A DNA stretch of 22,083 nt from Elysia marginata (GCA_019649035.1 BMAT01005321.1:453477-475559); one strand, 5' to 3'; counted from the first letter of the stretch, positions 8,948 through 19,670 are shown. The notes: generated by a model not told the origin, from the sequence alone. Program-made: numbers and translations.

Positions 8948-10189
8948 GCCCGAGCGAATATATATTTTAAAGCATTTAAATCTTATTAGGGGTTTTCGGT
9001 TAAGGACTCCATTTGGTCGGAGGGAATAGAATCAGAATGATGTTTCCAGCACACTCTCACCTGCTGTGGCACAGCAATGCTTGATTCTTGTTTGTTGTAA
9101 CCTCATTTTTTTAACCTGGGGAAATAGTTTAAAGGTGTCTTTATTAGGTCTTGTTTCAGATAAAATGACTAACAAATTATTCTTTATTTAAAATCTTACA
9201 ACTCAGTATCTTGTAGAAAGACTCGACTAATATTCGGTTTTTTCAAATACCGGTAATTTGTGAATTAGAACTATCTAGAACTAAGGTGAAAGAGGAAATA
9301 AAAGCTATGGCAGTGGTTTTGACGTAAAAACCGGACATTTGTTTCTACAGTTTGAAGGATATTATCTTTGCTAAATAAAAGAGATTATATTAGTCATGTT
9401 ACGTGGGATCAGTAGATGCAGAAGCAAAACAAAAATTATAACTGAATTGTTTTCACCGCTACGACAAATCAGAATGTCGTATAGAGATGGAACGAAATAC
9501 TGATTATATATGTAAGATACTTCATCATTCAGAGTTGAAGGCTATTACAAACTTACATAAAATGAATGTTATTGATAAATGTATGTAGACGTTTTACCGA
9601 AAATCGTGCACCAATGCTTTCAGCGTAAATGGCGAACAATGTAAATATCATTGCGGAATCACTAACTATCTTGTGTTAAGTGCAATACCAGATAAGAGAG
9701 AAACTGAAGAAATGTTCTGAGCGTTTGTTTAGCAAATTAAAAACTTCGCTTCTTTACTAAAGAGGATTAACTTAGATTAAACTGAGTCAGAAACATCAAA
9801 TGAAAATACATATTATTAATTTTCTTTTGATCTAAGCAAAAAGGTAACTTTTTAATTTATTAGAATGGTAAAACATCGCCACTTTTGAAATCTAAATGAT
9901 GCAATGTTCCACCCAAATACACCAATTGACTCTTTAACGAGGAAAGCGAGTCCGAAATATGGGTTTAAAAAGTAAAAACAATCAATTGGCCAATATGTTT
10001 TACTGTAGTAGTTTAAACCATATCTGTGCAGCCACAAAAGAGAACAACAAAAACCAAAACCTTGTTGTTTTAAGAAAATCTACCGCTCCTTATCGATGTT
10101 TCAGGTAAGCGGGGTCAGCAAAGTGGCCTAACATTCACTCAATTTGTGTCAAATTTAGGAAACTAGACCTACCCGGTACCTCAACGGCT
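8948..10189. other. AT-rich DNA, no gene
   Basis: No supported gene or RNA. A consensus-perfect splice donor string, CAGGTAAG, lies at 10102-10109 after a 31-codon open stretch beginning at 10012, but nothing else supports an exon. The 61-codon minus frame at 9852-10037 has no motif. Confidence 0.4.
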
Positions 10190-10200
10190 CCTTCCAAGCG
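10190..10200. repeat. Target-site duplication of SINE A copy 2, left
   Basis: CCTTCCAAGCG immediately precedes the head and matches 10498-10508 at 10 of 11 bases. Confidence 0.72.
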
Positions 10201-10497
10201 AACCGGCTCTGTGGACTTGCGGTAAGACACTCGCTCAGAGATCGGGGGGTGCGCGGTTCGATCCCCGGCCGAGTCAAACTGAGGACTTTAAGGTATAAGC
10301 AGCTGATCCGCCTAGTGTTTGGCATTATGGATTTAGTGCTAAGTCTGGTCGGCCCGGTGTCAGGATAATGGGACTGGGTGTGGTGTTGGCTATGCAAGCG
10401 GTCCTTACATCACAGTGTGGCAGCACGCTTTCAATTGTCCCAAGCGCCGACTCTGATAAAACCTCTAAGTTGACTGACACGTTAAAACCAAACCAAA
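10201..10497 (+). mobile_element. tRNA-derived SINE (family A), copy 2
   Basis: A full-length-looking copy of the element at 1024-1319, in the opposite orientation. The tRNA-like head spans about 10205-10275, with an A box TGGACTTGCGG at 10212-10222 and a perfect B box GGTTCGATCCC at 10255-10265. Acceptor-like ends GGCTC and GAGTC pair with one G-U. The body shares long blocks with copy 1, such as AGCAGCTGAT.CGCCTAGTGT, CCCGGTGTCAGGAT and TTTCAATTGTCCC. It ends in ACGTTAAAACCAAACCAAACC. An 11-bp duplication (10190-10200 and 10498-10508, 10 of 11 identical) flanks it. The head is closer to copy 1 than the body is; overall likeness is roughly 80 percent by eye and was not computed. The 80-codon minus frame across it is a by-product. 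Confidence 0.88.
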
Positions 10498-10508
10498 CCT
10501 TTCAAGCG
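10498..10508. repeat. Target-site duplication of SINE A copy 2, right
   Basis: CCTTTCAAGCG immediately follows the CAAA-type tail. Its first two C bases may belong to the tail. Confidence 0.72.
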
Positions 10509-11870
10509 GTTCGAGCGGTTCAGACCTGATTTCTTGGTATCGGTCGCGTTCTCTACATACATCGTTCACACTCCAATCGCGCACCTCGACCTAACTGGCT
10601 CGGCGTACTCACTCGCGATGTCGACAGTAGGCTATTTTTGGAATATATGCTGAAATCCTGAAAGGGTCCTTTCCTACGTGTTTTGTCATATTGTCTGCCT
10701 TGAAGTGAAGAAATGGCATTCAAAAGTAGGCAAACCTTCTTTCCTCTGTATAAAATTCTTAAATGGTTTAAAATGAGAGGGCGAGAAGGGTGAGAGTAGT
10801 AGGCCTGGGGGAGCCGTATTGAGATATAGGCTGATAATAATAGGCTTGCTGCAAAATGAAGTCTGATAATGGAAATATAGTTGCTCAGACCAGAGGAAAT
10901 GCTCTAGAAGTAAAGAAGATTAGAGGAGCAACAGCTGCGATATTAAGTAGAAAATTGACATTGTTTTTACCCTCAAATGCGCATAAAATGAGCGTTTTGA
11001 GAAAACTGCATTTGCAAGGAGAAACTTGTAAAAAATAACATACTTCTGAAAAAAAAGATGTAAATTATGCTGCCAATTGCTCTAATTAATATCTGTGCTT
11101 AGTGAAAGCTATTTAGAGATTAAGTTTGTTTTAAATTTTCGGGAAATTTGAGTTGTTTGCTTGAAAAACGGAGCTATCGTCCATTTTTAAGTTAATAGAT
11201 TTGAAAAAAAAAACTCACATAAAAAGGTTTAGCAGTTATGAAAAGTTCGGCCTATTATTTTGTATAAATTGAGTTTTTGTAAGTATTTCCGAAGTTTCTA
11301 ATGAATTAGGTGAAGCATATAGGACAAGACAGATTTTTTAAACATAGTCATTATGAGGGAGCAAAAAATCCAATAAGGCAGAGCTGCCGTTGCATACATA
11401 ATATAATAATAAAAATAAATTTATGTTTCCTAGGTTTGAGAGGATGCTAAATTTGATGGGCTAGGTTACAAGTTTATTGATTAAAAAAAGAAAAGTATGT
11501 CCCCTAGACCCACGTTTGATTTTGTACAATAAAAGCTGGAAATGATGGCAACAGTACAAAGCGCACAATATTTTGGTGCACCTTTAAAGCTTCCACAACT
11601 TAATAGCCCTTGAAAAAACAACAGTTGATAATATACCAAAACAAACTAAGTGTAAAATGTCATAGGTAGGATTTATTTTCGGTCGGTAAGGCACGGAAAA
11701 TGAACTCGTACAATTTTTTATCAATGCATCTACCTGTGTAAAAACACATTACTTTACTAGAGGCAAAGATTTGCACGCTGTTTTAACAAAGTTCATATAT
11801 TAAACTGCCCATATGTTAGAGTATACAAAGGAGCGTAATGGCGACATGGAATAAGCTATGTTTCTCTAAA
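10509..11870. other. No recognisable gene
   Basis: A GC-richer patch (about 10509-10630, with several CG dinucleotides) continues past the SINE and then gives way to AT-rich DNA. The 60-codon plus frame at 10856-11038 is Lys-rich and without motifs. I see no RNA gene. Confidence 0.4.
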
Positions 11871-11876
11871 TGGCAA

Positions 11877-12150
11877 GGCGGTGGTTGCCGAAGCATCTAT
11901 AAGTCGAAGGTTCTGGCCATACTAAAGGCAGATATTTCGGGCATATCCACTTCAAATCCTACTTTTCTCCACTGCTATTTCATACCTTTAACATTCTTTC
12001 AAACATGTCCATAAATCAATAATTCTAATGATCTTATTACTTAGAAAAAAAAAAAACAGGCGGTGGTCTACTCGACCGCCGCAGGGTAAACAGCGACTGT
12101 ATTTTTTGGCCAAGTTGCAACCACCGCCACAACTGTTAAGTTTACCCTGC
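11877..12150. other. Cluster of interleaved complementary arms
   Basis: GGCGGTGGTTGC (11877-11888) is the exact reverse complement of GCAACCACCGCC (12117-12128). GGCGGTGG recurs at 12059-12066 and can pair with the same 3' arm. GCAGGGTAAAC (12081-12091) is the reverse complement of GTTTACCCTGC (12140-12150). For 12059-12150 the arm order is a, b, a', b', which cannot nest and in RNA would be a pseudoknot topology. A first local hairpin, GGCAA..TTGCC, also exists at 11872-11888. The segment is GC-richer than its surroundings. Whether this is a folded RNA, a mini-transposon remnant or chance cannot be told by eye. Confidence 0.55.
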
Positions 12151-12159
12151 CAAGGCTTA

Positions 12160-12435
12160 GCGTAAACGGCGTGCCTGCACGCTGGGTTCTGTGACTGAAG
12201 TCATTTAAAAGCTTCTGATGTTTGGTTGTGCCACTTGGAAGTTGTGGCTAAAGGATTTACTCTGTTTCAAATTTTCTTCTGATGGTCGTTAGCAAAGGAT
12301 TGTATTTGCTTTGGGGACGCATTGCTGTGGGAGGATGAAAAGTACTGACACTTTGATGAAATTTTTTAGAAGAACGGGAAGTTTAGATGGCACCAAACAT
12401 GTTTTAAGGGTAATGTAATGCCGTCTTTGAAATAA

Positions 12436-12438
<3 letters not shown>
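12160..12438. other. No recognisable gene
   Basis: Mixed-composition DNA between the complementary-arm cluster and the first GA array. I see nothing else in it. Confidence 0.4.

Positions 12439-12478
<40 letters not shown>
12439..12478. repeat. (GA)20 microsatellite
   Basis: An uninterrupted GA dinucleotide array of about 40 bp. Confidence 0.95.
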
Positions 12479-12480
<2 letters not shown>

Positions 12481-12644
12481 CAGGGGAATAGAAAGAGTTA
12501 AACTGTTAGAGAGATACTACTGAGAGAAAAGGGAGAGAAGTAAGAGTGCAAACTGAAATTGAAAAAGGATTGAAGAAAAGCTTTAGAAGAGCGAGCTGAG
12601 CAAGAGGCATTTGGAAATAGATGAGGAAAAAGAGGAATAGAAAT

Positions 12645-12690
12645 ATAGATAGATAGATAGACAGACAGACAGAGAGATAGAGAGAGAGTA
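12645..12690. repeat. (TAGA)n-(CAGA)n-(GA)n compound microsatellite
   Basis: TAGA tetramers (12645-12660) pass to CAGA tetramers (12660-12672) and then to GAGATAGAGAGAG. It lies in a generally purine-rich stretch between two GA arrays. Confidence 0.88.
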
Positions 12691-12859
12691 GGAGAAAGAA
12701 AGTATATATTAGCAGTAAAACGATCATAAACTTGCATCTAGCAACCCAACAAGACACAACAAGAACTCTGATCTCATGAACATGATCTCACCAGAGATCC
12801 TTATGTCTAGCACTGTTGTCTCGGCCTCCTGTGTTTTGATAGCTTTTTTCTTTCTCTAT

Positions 12860-12899
12860 AAGAAAGAGAAAGAGAGAGAGGGGGCTTAAAAGAGAGAGA

Positions 12900-12942
<43 letters not shown>
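12860..12942. repeat. Second GA-rich array
   Basis: Short GA runs, G4 and TTAAAA interruptions precede a pure GA tract of about 38 bp (12905-12942). Open frames of poly-S and poly-L on the minus strand are by-products. Confidence 0.93.
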
Positions 12943-12944
<2 letters not shown>

Positions 12945-14318
12945 GTAAACTATTTTGTAATAAACAGTTTTCTCAGTTACGAAATTGTCAGATGTGATAG
13001 AGATGAGAGGCAATGCCAAATGAGATTAAAAAGAGTAACCTGAGACAAAAGCAGGGGTCCAGAATTGAAGCCAGTTCTTAAATATCAGAACTTACTTCCC
13101 ACCTACTCCCTGATTTCTCATAATATAGGTCTTGTTGTTGAAAACAACCCTTTTCCTCTAAAAACAGATAAAAAATTTTGTACTGCACTTTTTAAAAAGA
13201 ACCTTCAGGAACTGCTAAGACCTTTTTAATATCCGAATATTTAGGAAGATGTGGGCACACCTATATGCATTAAAATAGAAACATCAAAGCAATTTTCGGA
13301 GAGCCCAAAATAGTAAAATATTTCACTTATTTAATCAAGAGGTTCTATTAAGCTTTAGGGAATTGGGAACAATCGAGTAACCCATGTGCATTCAAAAGTT
13401 AGGGGTTTAGACAGCTTAGAAGATAAACATTAGATGTAAAATAAAAACAAGAAAACAACAAAAGTCATTACGTAAAAACAACGTTTGTTGACCTCTCCCA
13501 CCAGGAACACAGTGATGTAATCTGCTTACAAAAGCTTAAGTTTGCAAGAGGGCAGCTGTGAGGGTAAAAAAACAACAATTTTTGTCAAAGTTGAGGTGAG
13601 GTTAAGGCTGCCTTAACTTATACTAAATCGCTTAAGAAGTGTTATTGACCTTTTGATATTTAAAAACAAATATATTTTATATATGACTATATATATACTA
13701 TCTTCTTTTTTATTTGATGATATTTCTTGAGGGGCATTCTTTCCCAGACCTTACTTAAGAACACCATCCCGTGGTTCATCAACCATCTTACATTGGTTAT
13801 TGTATTGTGGTTTTTGATTGTATTGCACAATCTCAGAACAATCAAGTTAATACGACTCTTCATATTTGCATTGAGCCTTTTTTATTTTTTCTGTAACAAT
13901 TTTTTTTCTACTTTAAATTCTTTTAAGGGGCATTGTACCTTTTAAAATATATTTTTTCTTTTTTTGACGCATAGTTATGATTGACTGTAGATTACCTCTG
14001 AACGTTGCTCAACAGTTCGTCGGGGATATCACGTATTAGCCTTACCGACATTTTGTTACTTTTGCAAGAGGGCAATTGAAAGTTTGTGACCGTTTTGTAA
14101 CGTCTTTTTTAAGGGAACCGTTTGTCATAGAAACGTCATAATTAGATATAGTAGTTGCCACTACAACTATTTTAAATCACATCACTGTAATGACATGTGC
14201 TGAAGAACATTTTAGTTTGAAAAAAAAAACATTTTCAAAATACGTGAGAACTTGGAAACCAATTCGGCTCTCTAAAATCTTAAGTTCAGGTAGTAACGCC
14301 AATATTTTTACAGTTACG
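12943..14318. other. AT-rich DNA, no gene
   Basis: No supported gene or RNA. A 14-bp string, TTTGCAAGAGGGCA, occurs twice, at 13541-13554 and 14061-14074. Near 13670-13700 there is a TATA-repeat-like patch. Frames of 61-72 codons are hydrophobic or Lys-rich and unrecognised. Confidence 0.4.
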
Positions 14319-14882
14319 CTAGTTAAATGTTACCAACACATGATAAATCACGTCGTGTTGTGTCACACACGATAAGTAAAATATTGATTTTGGTTTGCCA
14401 TGATAATAATAGGCTCGAGGTGATTGGGTTAAAATACCTTCCTGCAGTTTTAATGCATGTACTTTAGCATTATGTACTGAGTTGCCCTCGATCTGACCAC
14501 GGAATGACTCGAAAAAAAAAAGAATAGAAACTCGAACTTTTCTTCCTTTTCTGCATCCATCTAGCCAAAGATGTTCACTTTCAATGTTCATCAAACTTTT
14601 GCTTGGCATTGTGGATAACAGTTCAAAGAACGGATGCCTAACGTTTGTTTTCAGTCTTATGCTATGTAAAAAAGTGGCAGCTTCTATTACCAGTATTGTG
14701 AAACCTGAGGTTACTATTGACAATCGTCCTCTTATCCTGTGATATGGACAAAGAGATCTTTGATGCAGAACAAAACTGGCGCAAGGACGTTTTCTTTTGA
14801 GTACGCTTCTTGCTTGAATAAGTCTTACAATCTCTATTAAATTTTTTCCTTGAACATATATTTGTAAAGTGATCCTGAAGAT
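14319..14882 (-). other. Unusually long open frame without a clear start
   Basis: The minus strand is open stop to stop for about 187 codons (TAG complement at 14883-14885; terminal stop at 14319-14321), which is long for DNA of this base composition. There is no ATG in the first half; the first ATG falls inside STMPSKSLMN, around codon 93, and TTG occurs earlier. The translation is varied rather than low complexity, with basic patches such as LKRKRPCASF and GCRKGRKVRV and one FFF run from a T tract. I recognise no domain and see no hydrophobic segment typical of a membrane protein. It could be an internal exon, part of an old transposon gene, or chance. No strong splice signals were identified at its edges. 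Confidence 0.3.
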
Positions 14883-14885
14883 CTA

Positions 14886-15891
14886 CTTGAACAACTTCGT
14901 CACCTTGTGTACGTTAGGCACAGTAAGCATTGCCATTTTTTTCTTTCAACAGTGTCTTGTATACGGGGAAACGCTAGCTGTAATTCCCTTACTTGCTTGC
15001 TCATTCTTACAGAAACATTTACATGTAGGCTTAATACATATTGCTGAGATCTGGATGTATATCTATACTCTTATGATGTTCTCGCCAGATAAAAATGGGA
15101 TTCAACCCTTGAAAGCTATCATTATGGTCCGAAATTTCCTCTCAAGCAAGGTTTTCTCTGGTTTCACATTCTCAAAAACACTTGTATTTTTTTTTACTAT
15201 CTAAGACTACTAACGATGCGCTACGAGTAGTTTGTTCCGATATACCAAGTGTTCCGATTGATTTGCTATAAACGATAATATGATTATGATTGTTCTTCCG
15301 GTGCGTATTGTTTTACCAGGCATTGATGGAGAACATGTTTTTGTGAGGTTTGTCGTGTTAGATTCTTGGCAACACTCTGCTCTGTTGTACACTGCAGTAA
15401 TAACTTTCTGTGACGTTAGAAAGATTATGGTGTGGACACTGGTGGGAACTGTACAATAACCTAAATGATAAGTTTTCGTCAGTTTTGGCTAGAAAACAAA
15501 TGCGTTTAAATGGTATTTTTTATTTCATTGATAGAATAATGGCAATTGATTTTGAAAAAAAAATCGGAATTTCAGTTTCGCACTAAACGATCAACGTTTT
15601 TTTTAAAAATCATATTTAAAATTGGGATATGTAATTCTTCGTTGTTTTTTACCAAACAAATCTTCAGAGAGACTGAAACTTCTGTAAAACTAAATGAATT
15701 TTAATGTAGGATTACAATACGCACGAGACATAGAAAATTTTAAACAGTATATGCGTAAGATGAACTAGGAGTTTCATCAAAATTTCTATTTTTTTTCAAA
15801 ATTTAGGAAGTGCGCTATGAAATGTCCATGCCTTTTTGGAACCCTAAAGAGAAGAGGCATAGATGAACTACTGAACTTTTCTCGTAAGTAT
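14886..15891. other. AT-rich DNA, no supported gene
   Basis: The plus-strand frame at 14869-15204 (111 codons, GTG start) is hydrophobic and Phe/Ile/Leu-rich, as chance frames in T-rich DNA often are. I do not support it as a gene. No RNA or repeat was seen before the minisatellite. Confidence 0.4.
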
Positions 15892-16239
15892 AACTATGTT
15901 TTGTACACACATTTTATTTTGTGACTTAATGTGTTTTGTATACAAATTTTACTTTGTCACTAACTATGTTTTGCACACAAATTTTACTTTGCCACTAACT
16001 ATGTTTTGTACACAAATTTGACTTTGTGACTAACTATGTTTTGTACACACATTTTATTTTGTGACTTAATGTGTTTTTATACAAATTTTACTTTGTCACT
16101 GAGTATGTTTTGTACACAAATTTTACTTTGTCACTAACTATGTTTTGTACACAAATTTTTTTTGCCACTAACTATGTTTTGTACACAAATTTTACTTTGT
16201 CACTAACTATGTTTTGTACACAAAATTTCTGTTGTCACT
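15892..16239 (+). repeat. 35-bp minisatellite, ten units
   Basis: Ten head-to-tail units of 34-35 bp start at 15892, 15927, 15962, 15997, 16032, 16067, 16101, 16136, 16170 and 16205, and a six-base partial unit follows. Each begins with AACTATGTTTTG or a variant, has a central TACACAAATTTTACTTTG and ends in TCACT or a variant. Units 1 and 5 are identical. Units 2 and 6 share the rare TAATGTG start and differ by one deleted base. This indicates duplication of a block of about 140 bp (four units). The last unit is the most divergent, typical of array edges. There are no spacers, so it is not a CRISPR array. Confidence 0.95.
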
Positions 16240-16442
16240 AACTATTAACATGGATCTTCTTTTACTTTTGCTCATACTGTGCATAAGAGCATTGTTGCTC
16301 CCATTTTCGTATAATAACGAAAGAATCAAGGATTGACGTCATGAAGGATTTCTGAGTCAGCATGTCATCGACGGTCTATTTTATTTTTCTTGAATTAAAA
16401 ACAAGTTTGCCTTTGCTCGTTAGCCTATTTTATATGAAAAAA
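16240..16442. other. Flank of minisatellite, nothing recognised
   Basis: Short AT-rich flank without coding or repeat signal. Confidence 0.4.
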
Positions 16443-16725
16443 AAGTTCTATTCATGTTGCTTTTCCAAGAAAGCTCAACTCGATGTTGAAGTACTTAAGC
16501 TGGCCATCACATAGGGGGGCTTGTCCGATAACGAAGCGACAAGTAGCAAGAAGATCTCCACTTCGTGTCGCGAGCGGTACCGCAAGGGGAATATCCGATT
16601 TCAACAGATCGTGCCCAAGTTTTTTTGTTACCGAATAAGCGGCTGCCACATTCTGGCGCTGATAGCTATTTTTAAACATGGTAGAGTCATTAAGTTTGGC
16701 CTTCTGCACAGAAAAAGTTCAAGTG
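16443..16725. other. GC-richer island with open frames on both strands
   Basis: This patch is richer in G, C and CG than its surroundings and begins just after an A-run. Both strands are open: minus 16452-16709 (85 codons, with DIPLAVPLATRSGDLLATCR) and plus 16521-16775 (84 codons, with STSCRERYRKGNIRFQ). Balanced open frames on both strands over a discrete island suggest an inserted repeat or a transposon-gene scrap. I recognise neither translation, and no duplication or inverted ends were found. Confidence 0.35.
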
Positions 16726-17954
16726 TGCAAAAGAAAACAACAAAAGAGAAAAAAACAACAGATAAAACAAAATAATATGAAAAAAAAATAAATAAAAAAT
16801 GCAAAGGACCAAGTATCCGCCACATGAGATCTAGAATGTTCCAAGTCCTTATTGAATCCATTAGTCTTGACGTGCCGAAATATTTTGACCATTCAGCTGC
16901 AAAGCTCTAGGATCGGGGTTTCTAATAAAGGAATCGAGATAGAGGAAAGACAAATAAAGATTTTTAAAGCTATCACTGTCGTTATGGAGTGTGATTTTGT
17001 GTTCTGATGGGAGTGTGCTATGCTGGTATTGCGTAAAAGGAAGGATTTTTTTTTCTATCGCAAATGGTTTATCATGGATGATACTGTATCTTTCGCAAAA
17101 GAAAACAAAATCAACTACATTTTAACATTTTTACTCCTCGTTGATAGTTCAATATGTCTACAGCCTCTTTACTATGTGCTATTAAGAACTCGATCACAGC
17201 CCACGCCACGCTTATAAAAGGGAAAAGGTCAAATTTAAGCGCATTTCTTTTTAATACTAAAGACTATTGCATGAAGAAAGAACAAAAACAAAACAAAAGA
17301 AAAAAAACACTTTGAACCAAAGAATGCGTTCTTTTTATAGATTAAAATTCTTGAAATTAATATTTTTATTTTTGGAAACCCTGTTTACCTGTATCATTTT
17401 ACAGACAATTGAAATATTGTTAATAACCCCACCCTTAAATCAACATCAGAAAAAAGTCACAGAGAAGCCACTCTTGCTTCCTCTCTACATAACACAATGA
17501 AATGTCACGGCATCAATTTTGCAACCAATTCCAGTAAACAATAACAGTTTTGTCAGTCGACTTTTAAAATGTCAACCACTCGCCTAAAACCATTCCAAAA
17601 GCACCACAAAAACGTATTTCAATATACTGACACGAAAATAATATTATGCTTCTCCCAATTAATGCCACCTTGATAACTACAGAGCATGTAAATTGTTCAC
17701 AAGCTGGCCTAAAAATTATAAGTCAGGGACGAATTAAGTTATCAAAATATTTGTTAATTCCACGGCCTTAATGCACTAAAATCAGATTATTGTAGAGGAA
17801 AACACGGTTTGCGATGTTACTAGAGACGATATAAGGGGCATGTAAGAACACTCTCTCTTTGGCGAACGCACCCCAGTTGATCATGCTGGTAAACACAGAT
17901 CAGCCAGCCAAGAAAGATCAGTCAGCCATCTGATGAGGGCAGAGCTGCCTGAAA
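16726..17954. other. A-rich to AT-rich DNA, no gene
   Basis: Begins with an A-rich tract (about 16725-16800). Frames of 65-77 codons (17020-17217, 17267-17500) are Lys/Leu/Phe-rich and unrecognised. No RNA or mobile-element feature was seen. Confidence 0.4.
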
Positions 17955-18078
<124 letters not shown>

Positions 18079-18099
18079 AATCGCCTTTTTTCTCTCCAT

Positions 18100-18180
18100 A
18101 TATATTTATATATCTATCAACCTACCAACATACTTACCTACCCACCTACCTACATATCTATATATCCCCCTCTCTGCATG
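18100..18180. repeat. Decayed TATA and (CCTA)n tract
   Basis: TATATATTTATATATCT-type sequence is followed by imperfect ACCTACC units at about 18119-18155 and by CT-rich sequence. It looks like an older extension of the neighbouring tetranucleotide array. Confidence 0.75.
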
Positions 18181-19339
18181 TGTGTGTACGTCTGTCTAAC
18201 GTACATATCTTACTATCCTTACTCCTCTTCTTTTTATCTACCTTTTTAACTGCACAATTTTCTTCTCGACCTCTCTCATTTTCGATCCCCTATCAAGTCC
18301 CCCAACCTTTCATTACCGTACCATCTTTTTTATCGTTCCCATTCAAAAGACATGCACTGTGATTGACTGCCAAGCCAAGTTTTTTTTTCCACAGTCACTC
18401 TAAAGCAATAACGATCCGTAAACTTCGTTAGCTCAGCATTCAAGGCCGAGGCAGACAATACTGTCCAGATTGCTAGAGCGAGAGTGACCTGAACTGACTG
18501 ACCACTAAGACCCAATCCAGGCACACACTCCACGCCAATCGGGACCTGAGGATAATCCAATACTACAATCTGCACTTTAACCAGTGCCTGTTACAAGTAA
18601 TTTCCTTTTTGAATGTTCCTGGTAAATTTCTTTTCATTGAAATGTTGCCTTTTATAAGTTCGGTCTGAGTCATTATTCTGAGTTTCATCAATCGGTTAGT
18701 CAAGAAATCAATCAGTAAACTATTCAGTCAAACAATCAGTTAACCCATCTACCTATTTAGCTAGCTAGCTTGTTATCTTTTAGTCTATTATTTTTTATAT
18801 TTAAATCTCATGTCCTTTCGACACTGACTGTAGTATCTTTATTTGCGTATATCTGCTTGCCAACGTTTACGTTAGACTATCCTGTGCTGTGTGTTTTATT
18901 CGAGTGCCTACTCACCCTCTTTCAATTTTCTAAAGCCATCCTCGTATCACATTTATAGTCAGTTTCTTTTGCTGTATCTATCTTTGTTTCTTTCTCTAGT
19001 AACATGCCACGCTCTCATCATTTTTAATCTTATCGAGTTATTCTCCCTGTCTTTTTGTTATTGTTTTACTCGGTAGTATCTGTTCTATCGTTTCCCATCT
19101 CTGCAGAACGTTGGCCTTCATTATACATCCATATCCTTTCGGCTTCATTATTTCTCCCGATTCTCAATTTCATCCTCGACTTAATCAACTTTTCTAATCA
19201 ATCAACAACTTCCGTTCCTCTCCTTTGATTTCTCTTGCTAATTCCTTTTATCTTGTTCATCTATTTATCCGTCTCCTCTACTTTACCTCATCCACCTTTA
19301 CCCCTCTAACCCTTCTCCAATAATCTACCAAATGTCCAC
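18181..19339. other. Pyrimidine-rich tract, no gene
   Basis: The plus strand is strongly T+C-rich for most of this stretch. A GC-richer patch at about 18395-18575 is open on the minus strand (81 codons, GTG start) but unrecognised. At about 18685-18745 short CAATCAGT-like units recur imperfectly. Leu/Ser/Phe-rich frames are composition artefacts. Confidence 0.5.
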
Positions 19340-19620
19340 TAAACCCGTGAGTTCTCGGAGACGCGTCGTGAAAGGGTCTGGCTTGATGTGGTCACTTCAC
19401 TGCAAAGATAATTAACGAACGCCCGGGTCTCAGCACGGTTCGTGGAGGTGACCACAGTGACTAGTCAGTGGATATCACGTACCCTACTGGTCATTTACCC
19501 TCTGCTACTGTCTCCGTCGATAGCTCTGGCGCTCGTTGATGTCCAGCGAGCGATCTCTCGCCATTGACCTTGAGCAGCCTTCAGGTCTGGCTGTGGTTGG
19601 TCAAGCTAAACACACCTTTG
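19340..19620. other. GC-richer patch with short inverted repeat
   Basis: Base composition rises here compared with both flanks. GTGGTCACTTC (19388-19398) and GAGGTGACCAC (19445-19455) form an 11-bp inverted repeat with one mismatch and a 46-base loop. No reading frame or known element could be recognised. Confidence 0.4.
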
Positions 19621-19670
19621 GTTACGACCGTGAGCAGAAATGATACGTTTATATATAATTAGTTTGTTCA

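Noticed and set aside
10012..10109. Exon ending at a perfect CAGGTAAG donor
   Set aside because: Only 31 open codons, no acceptor or homology; a chance donor is likely.
12498..13019. Ser/Leu-rich minus-strand ORFs
   Set aside because: Products of the GA and GATA arrays.
14869..15204. 111-codon plus-strand gene
   Set aside because: GTG start, hydrophobic composition driven by T-rich DNA, no motif.
15892..16239. CRISPR-like array
   Set aside because: Units are contiguous without spacers and the genome is eukaryotic; it is a minisatellite.
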